NCBI RefSeq assembly: GCF_021018805.1
Contig: NW_026961099.1
Location: forward strand, 62,001 to 126,000
Reading direction: 5' to 3'
Source of the DNA: Prinia subflava
Lineage: Eukaryota; Chordata; Aves; Passeriformes; Cisticolidae
DNA: 64,000 nucleotides
Both the position numbers and the translations under genes were made by a program. How positions within the stretch are numbered: position 1 is the first letter of the stretch; every line of letters starts with the position of its first letter. Below, piece after piece: positions 45,235 to 58,971 of this stretch. The notes beneath the pieces were generated by a model. That model saw nothing but the letters and a program-made list of their open reading frames with translations, was not told where the DNA came from and ran no database searches.

Positions 45235-47013
45235 TTGGTTTCCATGGCTTGCTTTCTGGAGTTGATGAAAACACAAGTCATGTTAGTTGTTTGTGCTGCC
45301 AACCAGCAGAGAAGCTGCTGCAGACACTCTCTTGCTTTATCCATTACTGGCTTTTACGCTGCACCGGTTGGTGTCTTTCATGTCCATAGAAGGAGAACTA
45401 AAGCTGTTACTGCCTAATTTACTAAGTTTCTGTGATAGAGCTATGTAACATAAAGATTTGCTTTACAGAGTGAACTGTGATCTCTGCTTTTGGTTTCTAT
45501 AGTTTGCTTTCTGGAGTTGATCAAAACACAAGTCTTGTTAGTTGCTTGTGTTGCCAACCACCAGAGAAGCTGCTGCAGACACTTTCATGCCTTATCCTTT
45601 ACTTGCTTACACTCTGTACCAGTTAGTGTTTCCCATGTCTATAGAGCAAGACCAAAGCTGGTATTGCCTAATTTGGTAGAGTTCCATGTAAGAGCTATGT
45701 AACATAAAGATTTGCTTTACAGAGTGAACAGTGATCTCTGCTTTTGGTTTCCATGGTTTGCTTTCTGGAGTTGATCAAAACACAAGTCTTGTTAGTTGCT
45801 TGTGTTGCCAACCACCAGAGAAGCTGCTGCAGACACTTTCATGCCTTATGCTTTCTTTGCTTACACTCTGTACCAGTTAGTGTTTCCCATGTCTATAGAG
45901 CAAGACCAAAGCTGGTATTGCCTAATTTGGTAGAGTTCCATGTAAGAGCTATGTAACATAAAGATTTGCTTTTCAGAGTGAACAGTCATCTCTGCTTTTG
46001 GTTTCTATGGTTTGCTTTCTGGAGTTGATCAAAACACAAGTCTTGTTAGTTGCTTGTGTTGCCAACCACCAGACAAGCTGCTGCAGACACTTTCATGCCT
46101 TATGCTTTCCTTGCTTACACTCTGTACCAGTTAGTGTTTCCCATGTCTATAGAGCAAGACCAAAGCTGGTATTGCCTAATTTGGTAGAGTTCCATGTAAG
46201 AGCTATGTAACATAAAGATTTGCTTTTCAGAGTGAACAGTCATCTCTGCTTTTGGTTTCCATGGCTTGCTTTCTGGAGTTGATGAAAACACAAGTCATGT
46301 TAGTTGCTTGTGCTGCCAACCAGCAGAGAAGTTGCTGCAGACACTCCCTTGCTTTATCCATTACTGTCTGTTACGCTGCACCTTTGGTGTCTTTCATGTC
46401 CATAGAAGGAGAACTAAAGCTGTTACTGCCTAATTTACTAAGTTTCTGTGATAGAGCTATGTAACATAAAGATTTGCTTTACAGAGTGAACAGTGATCTC
46501 TGCTTTTGGTTTCTATGGTTTGCTTTCTGGATTTGATCAAAACACAAGTCTTGTTAGTTGCTTGTGTTGCCAACTACCAGAGAAGCTGCTGCAGACACTT
46601 TCATGCCTTATGCTTTCCTTTCTTACACTCTGTACCAGTTAGTGTTTCCCATGTCTATAGAGCAAGACCAGAGGTGGTATTGCCTAATTTGGTAGAATTC
46701 CATGTAAGAGCTATGTAACATAAAGATTTGCTTTTCAGAGTTAACAGTCATCTCTGCTTTTGGTTTCCATGGCTTGCTTTCTGGAGTTGATGAAAACACA
46801 AGTCATGTTAGTTCTTTGTGCTGCCAATCAGCAGAGAAGCTGCTGCAGACCCTCTCTTGCCTTATCCATTACTGGCTGTTACGCTGCACCTTTGGTGTCT
46901 TTCATGTCCATAGAAGGAGAACTAAAGCTGTTACTGCCTAATTTACTAAGTTTCTGTGATAGAGCTATGTAACATAAAGATTTGCTTTACAGAGTGAACT
47001 GTGATCTCTGCTT

Positions 47014-47377
47014 TTGGTTTCTATGGTTTGCTTTCTGGAGTTGATCAAAACACAAGTCTTGTCTGTTGTTTGTGTTCCCAAGAAATAGAGAAGCTGCTGA
47101 AGACGCTTTCCTGCCTTTTGCAGTACCGGTTTACACTTTGCACATGTATGTGTTTTGCTTGTCACCAGACCACGAAAAAAGGTGGGTACTTCCTAATTTG
47201 CTTGATTTCCATGAAAGAGCCATGTAACAGAAACCTTTCCTTTGACACTCCACCGGTTGATGTTTCTCATGTCTATGGAGCAAGACCAAAGCTGTTACTG
47301 CCTAATTTGCTAAGTTTCCATGAAAGAGCACTGTAACATAAAGCTTTGCTTTTCCGAGTGAACAGTGGTTTCTGCTT
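47014..47377 (+). repeat. Long monomer L13 without AATAAA
   Basis: Near 47,171 the sequence is CACGAAAAAAGG, so the AATAAA hexamer of other L copies is lost. Also GTCTATGGAGC. Confidence 0.92.
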
Positions 47378-48649
47378 TTGGTTTCCATGGCTTGCTTTCT
47401 GGAGTTGATGAAAACACAAGTCATGTTAGTTGTTTGTGCTGCCAACCAGCAGAGAAGCTGCTGCAGACACTCTCTTGCTTTATCCATTACTGGCTTTTAC
47501 GCTGCACCGGTTGGTGTCTTTCATGTCCATAGAAGGAGAACTAAAGCTGTTACTGCCTAATTTACTAAGTTTCTGTGATAGAGCTATGTAACATAAAGAT
47601 TTGCTTTACAGAGTGAACAGTGATCTCTGCTTTTGGTTTCTATAGTTTGCTTTCTGGAGTTGATCAAAACACAAGTCTTGTTAGTTGCTTGTGTTGCCAA
47701 CCACCAGAGATGCTGCTGCAGACACTTTCATGCCTTATGCTTTCCTTACTTACACTCTGTACCAGTTAGTGTTTCCCATGTCTATAGAGCAAGACCAAAG
47801 CTGGTATTGCCTAATTTGGTAGAGTTCCATGTAAGAGCTATGTAACATAAAGATTTGCTTTTCAGAGTGAACAGTGATCTCTGCTTTTGGTTTCCATGGC
47901 TTGCTTTCTGGAGTTGATGAAAACACAAGTCATGTCAGTTCTTTGTGCTGCCAACCAGCAGAGAAGCTGCTGCAGACCCTCTCTTGCCTTATCCATTACT
48001 GGCTGTTACGCTGCACCGGTTGGTGTTTTTCATGTCCATAGAAGGAGAATTAAAGCTGTTACTGCCTAATTTACTAAGTTTCTCTGATAGAGCTATGTAA
48101 CATAAAGATTTGCTTTACAGAGTGAACAGTGATCTCTGCTTTTGGTTTCTATAGTTTGCTTTCTGGAGTTGATCAAAACACAAGTCTTGTTAGTTGCTTG
48201 TGTTGCCAACCACCAGAGAAGCTGCTGCAGACACTTTCATGCCTTATGCTTTCCTTTCTTACACTCTGTACCAGTTAGTGTTTCCCATGTCTATAGAGCA
48301 AGATCAAAGCTGGTATTGCCTAATTTGGTAGAGTTCCATGCAAGAGCTATGTAACATAAAGATTTGCTTTTCAGAGTGAACAGTGATCTCTGCTTTTGGT
48401 TTCTATGGTTTGCTTTCTGGAGTTGATCAAAACACAAGTCTTGTTAGTTGCTTGTGCTGCCAATCAGCAGAGAAGCTGCTGCAGATTCTCTCTTGCCTTA
48501 TCCATTACTGGCTTTTACGCTGCACCTTTGGTGTCTTTCATGTCCATAGAAGGAGAACTAAAGCTGTTACTGCCTAATTTACTAAGTTTCTGTGATAGAG
48601 CTATGTAACATAAAGATTTGCTTTACAGAGTGAACTGTGATCTCTGCTT
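47014..48649 (+). repeat. Canonical six-unit HOR, copy 3
   Basis: Same marker alleles, but the fourth unit has GGAGAATTAAAGC and the fifth GGAGTTGATC. L lacks AATAAA. Confidence 0.92.
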
Positions 48650-49013
48650 TTGGTTTCTATGGTTTGCTTTCTGGAGTTGATCAAAACACAAGTCTTGTCT
48701 GTTGTTTGTGTTCCCAAGAAATAGAGAAGCTGCTGAAGACGCTTTCCTGCCTTTTGCAGTACCGGTTTACACTTTGCACATGTATGTGTTTTGCTTGTCA
48801 CCAGACCACGAATAAAGGTGGGTACTTCCTAATTTGCTTGATTTCCATGAAAGAGCCATGTAACAGAAACCTTTCCTTTGACACTCCACCGGTTGATGTT
48901 TCTCATGTCTATAGAGCAAGACCAAAGCTGTTACTGCCTAATTTGCTAAGTTTCCATGAAAGAGCACTGTAACATAAAGCTTTGCTTTTCCGAGTGAACA
49001 GTGGTTTCTGCTT
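48650..49013 (+). repeat. Long monomer L14
   Basis: AATAAA present, GTCTATAGAGC. Opens the second 2,143-bp eight-unit block. Confidence 0.92.
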
Positions 49014-50030
49014 TTGGTTTCCATGGCTTGCTTTCTGGAGTTGATGAAAACACAAGTCATGTTAGTTGTTTGTGCTGCCAACCAGCAGAGAAGCTGCTGC
49101 AGACACTCTCTTGCTTTATCCATTACTGGCTTTTACGCTGCACCGGTTGGTGTCTTTCATGTCCATAGAAGGAGAACTAAAGCTGTTACTGCCTAATTTA
49201 CTAAGTTTCTGTGATAGAGCTACGTAACATCAAGATTTGCTTTACAGAGTGAACAGTGATCTCTGCTTTTGGTTTCTATAGTTTGCTTTCTGGAGTTGAT
49301 CAAAACACAAGTCTTGTTAGTTGCTTGTGTTGCCAACCACCAGACAAGCTGCTGCAGACACTTTCATGCCTTATGCTTTCCTTGCTTACACTCTGTACCA
49401 GTTAGTGTTTCCCATGTCTATAGAGCAAGACCAAAGCTGGTATTGCCTAATTTGGTAGAGTTCCATGTAAGAGCTATGTAACATAAAGATTTGCTTTACA
49501 GAGTGAACTGTGATCTCTGCTTTTGGTTTCTATAGTTTGCTTTCTGGAGTTGATCAAAACACAAGTCTTGTTAGTTGCTTGTGTTGCCAACCACCAGAGA
49601 AGCTGCTGCAGACACTTTCATGCCTTATGCTTTACTTGTTTACACTCTGTACCAGTTAGTGTTTCCCATGTCTATAGAGCAAGACCAAAGCTGGTATTGC
49701 CTAATTTGGTAGAGTTCCATGTAAGAGCTATGTAACATAAAGATTTGCTTTACAGAGTGAACAGTGATCTCTGCTTTTGGTTTCTATGGTTTGCTTTCTG
49801 GAGTTGATCAAAACACAAGTCTTGTTAGTTGCTTGTGTTGCCAACCACCAGACAAGCTGCTGCAGACACTTTCATGCCTTATGCTTTCCTTGCTTACACT
49901 CTGTACCAGTTAGTGTTTCCCATGTCTATAGAGCAAGACCAAAGCTGGTATTGCCTAATTTGGTAGAGTTCCATGTAAGAGCTATGTAACATAAAGATTT
50001 GCTTTTCAGAGTGAACAGTCATCTCTGCTT

Positions 50031-51919
50031 TTGGTTTCCATGGCTTGCTTTCTGGAGTTGATGAAAACACAAGTCATGTTAGTTGCTTGTGCTGCCAACC
50101 AGCAGAGAAGTTGCTGCAGACACTCCCTTGCTTTATCCATTACTGTCTGTTACGCTGCACCTTTGGTGTCTTTCATGTCCATAGAAGGAGAACTAAAGCT
50201 GTTACTGCCTAATTTACTAAGTTTCTGTGATAGAGCTATGTAACATAAAGATTTGCTTTACAGAGTGAACAGTGATCTCTGCTTTTGGTTTCTATGGTTT
50301 GCTTTCTGGATTTGATCAAAACACAAGTCTTGTTAGTTGCTTGTGTTGCCAACTACCAGAGAAGCTGCTGCAGACACTTTCATGCCTTATGCTTTCCTTT
50401 CTTACACTCTGTACCAGTTAGTGTTTCCCATGTCTATAGAGCAAGACCAGAGGTGGTATTGCCTAATTTGGTAGAATTCCATGTAAGAGCTATGTAACAT
50501 AAAGATTTGCTTTTCAGAGTTAACAGTGATCTCTGCTTTTGGTTTCCATGGCTTGCTTTCTGGAGTTGATGAAAACACAAGTCATGTTAGTTCTTTGTGC
50601 TGCCAATCAGCAGAGAAGCTGCTGCAGACCCTCTCTTGCCTTATCCATTACTGGCTGTTACGCTGCACCTTTGGTGTCTTTCATGTCCATAGAAGGAGAA
50701 CTAAAGCTGTTACTGCCTAATTTACTAAGTTTCTGTGATAGAGCTATGTAACATAAAGATTTGCTTTACAGAGTGAACTGTGATCTCTGCTTTTGGTTTC
50801 TATGGTTTGCTTTCTGGAGTTGATCAAAACACAAGTCTTGTCTGTTGTTTGTGTTCCCAAGAAATAGAGAAGCTGCTGAAGACGCTTTCCTGCCTTTTGC
50901 AGTACCGGTTTACACTTTGCACATGTATGTGTTTTGCTTGTCACCAGACCACGAAAAAAGGTGGGTACTTCCTAATTTGCTTGATTTCCATGAAAGAGCC
51001 ATGTAACAGAAACCTTTCCTTTGACACTCCACCGGTTGATGTTTCTCATGTCTATGGAGCAAGACCAAAGCTGTTACTGCCTAATTTGCTAAGTTTCCAT
51101 GAAAGAGCACTGTAACATAAAGCTTTGCTTTTCCGAGTGAACAGTGGTTTCTGCTTTTGGTTTCCATGGCTTGCTTTCTGGAGTTGATGAAAACACAAGT
51201 CATGTTAGTTGTTTGTGCTGCCAACCAGCAGAGAAGCTGCTGCAGACACTCTCTTGCTTTATCCATTACTGGCTTTTACGCTGCACCGGTTGGTGTCTTT
51301 CATGTCCATAGAAGGAGAACTAAAGCTGTTACTGCCTAATTTACTAAGTTTCTGTGATAGAGCTATGTAACATAAAGATTTGCTTTACAGAGTGAACAGT
51401 GATCTCTGCTTTTGGTTTCTATAGTTTGCTTTCTGGAGTTGATCAAAACACAAGTCTTGTTAGTTGCTTGTGTTGCCAACCACCAGAGATGCTGCTGCAG
51501 ACACTTTCATGCCTTATGCTTTACTTGTTTACACTCTGTACCAGTTAGTGTTTCCCATGTCTATAGAGCAAGACCAAAGCTGGTATTGCCTAATTTGGTA
51601 GAGTTCCATGTAAGAGCTATGTAACATAAAGATTTGCTTTACAGAGTGAACAGTGATCTCTGCTTTTGGTTTCTATGGTTTGCTTTCTGGAGTTGATCAA
51701 AACACAAGTCTTGTTAGTTGCTTGTGTTGCCAACCACCAGACAAGCTGCTGCAGACACTTTCATGCCTTATGCTTTCCTTGCTTACACTCTGTACCAGTT
51801 AGTGTTTCCCATGTCTATAGAGCAAGACCAAAGCTGGTATTGCCTAATTTGGTAGAGTTCCATGTAAGAGCTATGTAACATAAAGATTTGCTTTTCAGAG
51901 TGAACAGTCATCTCTGCTT
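50031..51919 (+). repeat. 1,889-bp seven-unit duplication, copy 1
   Basis: Order B'-A-B'-L-B-A-A. Markers: B' with ATTACTGTCTGTTACGC; A with CTGGATTTGATC, CCAACTACCAG, GACCAGAGGTGG and GTAGAATTCC; then CAGAGTTAACAG. All recur at +1,889. Confidence 0.87.
50793..51156 (+). repeat. Long monomer L15 without AATAAA
   Basis: Shares CACGAAAAAAGG and GTCTATGGAGC with L13. Opens a seven-unit block L-B-A-A-B'-A-B' of 1,889 bp. Confidence 0.92.
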
Positions 51920-53400
51920 TTGGTTTCCATGGCTTGCTTTCTGGAGTTGATGAAAACACAAGTCATGTTAGTTGCTTGTGCTGCCAACCAGCAGAGAAGT
52001 TGCTGCAGACACTCCCTTGCTTTATCCATTACTGTCTGTTACGCTGCACCTTTGGTGTCTTTCATGTCCATAGAAGGAGAACTAAAGCTGTTACTGCCTA
52101 ATTTACTAAGTTTCTGTGATAGAGCTATGTAACATAAAGATTTGCTTTACAGAGTGAACAGTGATCTCTGCTTTTGGTTTCTATGGTTTGCTTTCTGGAT
52201 TTGATCAAAACACAAGTCTTGTTAGTTGCTTGTGTTGCCAACTACCAGAGAAGCTGCTGCAGACACTTTCATGCCTTATGCTTTCCTTTCTTACACTCTG
52301 TACCAGTTAGTGTTTCCCATGTCTATAGAGCAAGACCAGAGGTGGTATTGCCTAATTTGGTAGAATTCCATGTAAGAGCTATGTAACATAAAGATTTGCT
52401 TTTCAGAGTTAACAGTGATCTCTGCTTTTGGTTTCCATGGCTTGCTTTCTGGAGTTGATGAAAACACAAGTCATGTTAGTTCTTTGTGCTGCCAATCAGC
52501 AGAGAAGCTGCTGCAGACCCTCTCTTGCCTTATCCATTACTGGCTGTTACGCTGCACCTTTGGTGTCTTTCATGTCCATAGAAGGAGAACTAAAGCTGTT
52601 ACTGCCTAATTTACTAAGTTTCTGTGATAGAGCTATGTAACATAAAGATTTGCTTTACAGAGTGAACTGTGATCTCTGCTTTTGGTTTCTATGGTTTGCT
52701 TTCTGGAGTTGATCAAAACACAAGTCTTGTCTGTTGTTTGTGTTCCCAAGAAATAGAGAAGCTGCTGAAGACGCTTTCCTGCCTTTTGCAGTACCGGTTT
52801 ACACTTTGCACATGTATGTGTTTTGCTTGTCACCAGACCACGAATAAAGGTGGGTACTTCCTAATTTGCTTGATTTCCATGAAAGAGCCATGTAACAGAA
52901 ACCTTTCCTTTGACACTCCACCGGTTGATGTTTCTCATGTCTATGGAGCAAGACCAAAGCTGTTACTGCCTAATTTGCTAAGTTTCCATGAAAGAGCACT
53001 GTAACATAAAGCTTTGCTTTTCCGAGTGAACAGTGGTTTCTGCTTTTGGTTTCCATGGCTTGCTTTCTGGAGTTGATGAAAACACAAGTCATGTTAGTTG
53101 TTTGTGCTGCCAACCAGCAGAGAAGCTGCTGCAGACACTCTCTTGCTTTATCCATTACTGGCTTTTACGCTGCACCGGTTGGTGTCTTTCATGTCCATAG
53201 AAGGAGAACTAAAGCTGTTACTGCCTAATTTACTAAGTTTCTGTGATAGAGCTATGTAACATAAAGATTTGCTTTACAGAGTGAACAGTGATCTCTGCTT
53301 TTGGTTTCTATAGTTTGCTTTCTGGAGTTGATCAAAACACAAGTCTTGTTAGTTGCTTGTGTTGCCAACCACCAGAGATGCTGCTGCAGACACTTTCATG
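51920..53400 (+). repeat. 1,889-bp seven-unit duplication, copy 2 (to divergence)
   Basis: Same markers through L (52682), B (53046) and the front of A (53301). It diverges in that A tail: TTCCTTACTTAC near 53,411 versus TTTACTTGTTTAC near 51,520. Confidence 0.85.
52682..53045 (+). repeat. Long monomer L16
   Basis: AATAAA present with GTCTATGGAGC, as in L7. It lies between two copies that have lost the hexamer. Confidence 0.92.
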
Positions 53401-54317
53401 CCTTATGCTTTCCTTACTTACACTCTGTACCAGTTAGTGTTTCCCATGTCTATAGAGCAAGACCAAAGCTGGTATTGCCTAATTTGGTAGAGTTCCATGT
53501 AAGAGCTATGTAACATAAAGATTTGCTTTTCAGAGTGAACAGTGATCTCTGCTTTTGGTTTCCATGGCTTGCTTTCTGGAGTTGATGAAAACACAAGTCA
53601 TGTCAGTTCTTTGTGCTGCCAACCAGCAGAGAAGCTGCTGCAGACCCTCTCTTGCCTTATCCATTACTGGCTGTTACGCTGCACCGGTTGGTGTTTTTCA
53701 TGTCCATAGAAGGAGAATTAAAGCTGTTACTGCCTAATTTACTAAGTTTCTCTGATAGAGCTATGTAACATAAAGATTTGCTTTACAGAGTGAACAGTGA
53801 TCTCTGCTTTTGGTTTCTATAGTTTGCTTTCTGGAGTTGATCAAAACACAAGTCTTGTTAGTTGCTTGTGTTGCCAACCACCAGAGAAGCTGCTGCAGAC
53901 ACTTTCATGCCTTATGCTTTCCTTTCTTACACTCTGTACCAGTTAGTGTTTCCCATGTCTATAGAGCAAGATCAAAGCTGGTATTGCCTAATTTGGTAGA
54001 GTTCCATGCAAGAGCTATGTAACATAAAGATTTGCTTTTCAGAGTGAACAGTGATCTCTGCTTTTGGTTTCTATGGTTTGCTTTCTGGAGTTGATCAAAA
54101 CACAAGTCTTGTTAGTTGCTTGTGCTGCCAATCAGCAGAGAAGCTGCTGCAGATTCTCTCTTGCCTTATCCATTACTGGCTTTTACGCTGCACCTTTGGT
54201 GTCTTTCATGTCCATAGAAGGAGAACTAAAGCTGTTACTGCCTAATTTACTAAGTTTCTGTGATAGAGCTATGTAACATAAAGATTTGCTTTACAGAGTG
54301 AACTGTGATCTCTGCTT
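52682..54317 (+). repeat. Canonical six-unit HOR, copy 4
   Basis: As copy 3 (GGAGAATTAAAGC), but its L keeps AATAAA. Directly followed by copy 5. Confidence 0.92.
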
Positions 54318-54681
54318 TTGGTTTCTATGGTTTGCTTTCTGGAGTTGATCAAAACACAAGTCTTGTCTGTTGTTTGTGTTCCCAAGAAATAGAGAAGCTG
54401 CTGAAGACGCTTTCCTGCCTTTTGCAGTACCGGTTTACACTTTGCACATGTATGTGTTTTGCTTGTCACCAGACCACGAAAAAAGGTGGGTACTTCCTAA
54501 TTTGCTTGATTTCCATGAAAGAGCCATGTAACAGAAACCTTTCCTTTGACACTCCACCGGTTGATGTTTCTCATGTCTATGGAGCAAGACCAAAGCTGTT
54601 ACTGCCTAATTTGCTAAGTTTCCATGAAAGAGCACTGTAACATAAAGCTTTGCTTTTCCGAGTGAACAGTGGTTTCTGCTT
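54318..54681 (+). repeat. Long monomer L17 without AATAAA
   Basis: CACGAAAAAAGG with GTCTATGGAGC, as in L13 and L15. Confidence 0.92.
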
Positions 54682-55953
54682 TTGGTTTCCATGGCTTGCT
54701 TTCTGGAGTTGATGAAAACACAAGTCATGTTAGTTGTTTGTGCTGCCAACCAGCAGAGAAGCTGCTGCAGACACTCTCTTGCTTTATCCATTACTGGCTT
54801 TTACGCTGCACCGGTTGGTGTCTTTCATGTCCATAGAAGGAGAACTAAAGCTGTTACTGCCTAATTTACTAAGTTTCTGTGATAGAGCTATGTAACATAA
54901 AGATTTGCTTTACAGAGTGAACAGTGATCTCTGCTTTTGGTTTCTATAGTTTGCTTTCTGGAGTTGATCAAAACACAAGTCTTGTTAGTTGCTTGTGTTG
55001 CCAACCACCAGAGATGCTGCTGCAGACACTTTCATGCCTTATGCTTTCCTTACTTACACTCTGTACCAGTTAGTGTTTCCCATGTCTATAGAGCAAGACC
55101 AAAGCTGGTATTGCCTAATTTGGTAGAGTTCCATGTAAGAGCTATGTAACATAAAGATTTGCTTTTCAGAGTGAACAGTGATCTCTGCTTTTGGTTTCCA
55201 TGGCTTGCTTTCTGGAGTTGATGAAAACACAAGTCATGTCAGTTCTTTGTGCTGCCAACCAGCAGAGAAGCTGCTGCAGACCCTCTCTTGCCTTATCCAT
55301 TACTGGCTGTTACGCTGCACCGGTTGGTGTTTTTCATGTCCATAGAAGGAGAATTAAAGCTGTTACTGCCTAATTTACTAAGTTTCTCTGATAGAGCTAT
55401 GTAACATAAAGATTTGCTTTACAGAGTGAACAGTGATCTCTGCTTTTGGTTTCTATAGTTTGCTTTCTGGAGTTGATCAAAACACAAGTCTTGTTAGTTG
55501 CTTGTGTTGCCAACCACCAGAGAAGCTGCTGCAGACACTTTCATGCCTTATGCTTTCCTTTCTTACACTCTGTACCAGTTAGTGTTTCCCATGTCTATAG
55601 AGCAAGATCAAAGCTGGTATTGCCTAATTTGGTAGAGTTCCATGCAAGAGCTATGTAACATAAAGATTTGCTTTTCAGAGTGAACAGTGATCTCTGCTTT
55701 TGGTTTCTATGGTTTGCTTTCTGGAGTTGATCAAAACACAAGTCTTGTTAGTTGCTTGTGCTGCCAATCAGCAGAGAAGCTGCTGCAGATTCTCTCTTGC
55801 CTTATCCATTACTGGCTTTTACGCTGCACCTTTGGTGTCTTTCATGTCCATAGAAGGAGAACTAAAGCTGTTACTGCCTAATTTACTAAGTTTCTGTGAT
55901 AGAGCTATGTAACATAAAGATTTGCTTTACAGAGTGAACTGTGATCTCTGCTT
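54318..55953 (+). repeat. Canonical six-unit HOR, copy 5
   Basis: Adjacent to copy 4 with the same order and tail alleles; L lacks AATAAA. Copies 4 and 5 are the only directly adjacent canonical pair in the window. Confidence 0.92.
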
Positions 55954-56317
55954 TTGGTTTCTATGGTTTGCTTTCTGGAGTTGATCAAAACACAAGTCTT
56001 GTCTGTTGTTTGTGTTCCCAAGAAATAGAGAAGCTGCTGAAGACGCTTTCCTGCCTTTTGCAGTACCGGTTTACACTTTGCACATGTATGTGTTTTGCTT
56101 GTCACCAGACCACGAATAAAGGTGGGTACTACCTAATTTGCTTGATTTTCATGAAAGAGCCATGTAACAGAAACCTTTCCTTTGACACTCCACCGGTTGA
56201 TGTTTCTCATGTCTATAGAGCAAGACCAAAGCTGTTACTGCCTAATTTGCTAAGTTTCCATGAAAGAGCACTGTAACATAAAGCTTTGCTTTTCCGAGTG
56301 AACAGTGGTTTCTGCTT
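55954..56317 (+). repeat. Long monomer L18
   Basis: GGGTACTACC and GATTTTCATG, the L8/L10 allele set. Opens a seven-unit block of 1,890 bp. Confidence 0.92.
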
Positions 56318-57843
56318 TTGGTTTCCATGGCTTGCTTTCTGGAGTTGATGAAAACACAAGTCATGTTAGTTGTTTGTGCTGCCAACCAGCAGAGAAGCTG
56401 CTGCAGACACTCTCTTGCTTTATCCATTACTGGCTTTTACGCTGCACCGGTTGGTGTCTTTCATGTCCATAGAAGGAGAACTAAAGCTGTTACTGCCTAA
56501 TTTACTAAGTTTCTGTGATAGAGCTATGTAACATAAAGATTTGCTTTACAGAGTGAACAGTGATCTCTGCTTTTGGTTTCTATAGTTTGCTTTCTGGAGT
56601 TGATCAAAACAAAAGTCTTGTTAGTTGCTTGTGTTGCCAACCACCAGAGAAGCTGCTGCAGACACTTTCATGCCTTATGCTTTCCTTGCTTACACTCTGT
56701 ACCAGTTAGTGTTTCCCATGTCTATAGAGCAAGACCAAAGCTGGTATTGCCTAATTTGGTAGAGTTCCATGTAAGAGCTATGTAACATAAAGATTTGCTT
56801 TACAGAATGAACAGTGATCTCTGCTTTTGGTTTCTATAGTTTGCTTTCTGGAGTTGATCAAAACACAAGTCTTGTTAGTTGCTTGTGTTGCCAACCACCA
56901 GACAAGCTGCTGCAGACACTTTCATGCCTTATCCTTTACTTGCTTACACTCTGTACCAGTTAGTGTTTCCCATGTCTATAGAGCAAGACCAAAGCTGGTA
57001 TTGCGTAATTTGATAGAGTTCCATGTAAGAGCTATGTAACATAAAGATTTGCTTTTCAGAGTGAACAGTCATCTCTGCTTTTGGTTTCCATGGCTTGCTT
57101 TCTGGAGTTTATGAAAACTCTAGTCATGTTAGTTCTTTGTGCTGCCAATCAGCAGAGAAGCTGCTGCAGACCCTCTCTTGCCTTATCCATTACTGGCTGT
57201 TACGCTGCACCGGTTGGTGTTTTTCATGTCCATAGAAGGAGAACTAAAGCTGTTACTGCCTAATTTACTAAGTTTCTCTGATAGAGCTATGTAACATAAA
57301 GATTTGCTTTACAGAGTGAACAGTGATCTCTGCTTTTGGTTTCTATAGTTTGCTTTCTGGAGTTGATCAAAACACAAGTCTTGTTAGTTGCTTGTGTTGC
57401 CAACCACCAGAGAAGCTGCTGCAGACACTTTCATGCCTTATGCTTTCCTTTCTTACACTCTGTACCAGTTAGTGTTTCCCATGTCTATAGAGCAAGATCA
57501 AAGCTGGTATTGCCTAATTTGGTAGAGTTCCATGCAAGAGCTATGTAACATAAAGATTTGCTTTTCAGAGTGAACAGTGATCTCTGCTTTTGGTTTCTAT
57601 GGTTTGCTTTCTGGAGTTGATCAAAACACAAGTCTTGTTAGTTGCTTGTGCTGCCAATCAGCAGAGAAGCTGCTGCAGATTCTCTCTTGCCTTATCCATT
57701 ACTGGCTTTTACGCTGCACCTTTGGTGTCTTTCATGTCCATAGAAGGAGAACTAAAGCTGTTACTGCCTAATTTACTAAGTTTCTGTGATAGAGCTATGT
57801 AACATAAAGATTTGCTTTACAGAGTGAACTGTGATCTCTGCTT

Positions 57844-58207
57844 TTGGTTTCTATGGTTTGCTTTCTGGAGTTGATCAAAACACAAGTCTTGCCTGTTGTT
57901 TGTGTTCCCAAGAAATAGAGAAGCTGCTGAAGACGCTTTCCTGCCTTTTGCAGTACCGGTTTACACTTTGCACATGTATGTGTTTTGCTTGTCACCAGAC
58001 CACGAATAAAGGTGGGTACTACCTAATTTGCTTGATTTCCATGAAAGAGCCATGTAACAGAAACCTTTCCTTTGACACTCCACCGGTTGATGTTTCTCAT
58101 GTCTATAGAGCAAGACCAAAGCTGTTACTGCCTAATTTGCTAAGTTTCCATGAAAGAGCACTGTAACATAAAGCTTTGCTTTTCCGAGTGAACAGTGGTT
58201 TCTGCTT
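57844..58207 (+). repeat. Long monomer L19
   Basis: Has GGGTACTACC but GATTTCCATG, a recombinant of the two L allele sets, plus a private TCTTGCCTGTTG near 57,888. Opens L-B-A-B of 1,128 bp. Confidence 0.92.
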
Positions 58208-58971
58208 TTGGTTTCCATGGCTTGCTTTCTGGAGTTGATGAAAACACAAGTCATGTTAGTTGTTTGTGCTGCCAACCAGCAGAGAAGCTGCTGCAGACCC
58301 TCTCTTGCCTTATCCATTACTGGCTTTTACGCTGCACCGGTTGGTGTCTTTCATGTCCATAGAAGGAGAACTAAAGCGGTTACTGCCTAATTTACTAAGT
58401 TTCTGTGATAGAGCTATGTAACATAAAGATTTGCTTTACAGAGTGAACAGTGATCTCTGCTTTTGGTTTCTATGGTTTGCTTTCTGGAGTTGATCAAAAC
58501 ACAAGTCTTGTTAGTTGCTTGTGTTGCCAACCACCAGAGAAGCTGCTGCAGACACTTTCATGCCTTATGCTTTACTTGCTTACACTCTGTACCAGTTAGT
58601 GTTTCCCATGTCTATAGAGCAAGACCAAAGCTGGTATTGCCTAATTTGATAGAGTTCCATGTAAGAGCTATGTAACATAAAGATTTGCTTTTCAGAGTGA
58701 ACAGTCATCTCTGCTTTTGGTTTCCATGGCTTGTTTTCTGGAGTTGATGAAAACACAAGTCATGTTAGTTGTTTGTGCTGCCAACCAGCAGAGAAGCTGC
58801 TGCAGACCCTCTCTTGCCTTATCCATTACTGGCTTTTACGCTGCACCGGTTGGTGTTTTTCATGTCCATAGAAGGAGAACTAAAGCTGTTACTGCCTAAT
58901 TTACTAAGTTTCTGTGATAGAGCTATGTAACATAAAGATTTGCTTTACAGAGTGAACTGTGATCTCTGCTT

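Larger units (their letters stand above)
43601..45580 (+). repeat. 2,397-bp nine-unit duplication, copy 2 (to divergence)
   Basis: Same order through L (44871) and B (45235). It differs at GGAGTGGATC near 44,133, CATGTGTATAG near 44,255, AAGGTGC in L and CTTATCCTTTAC near 45,593, where the correspondence ends. Confidence 0.82.
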
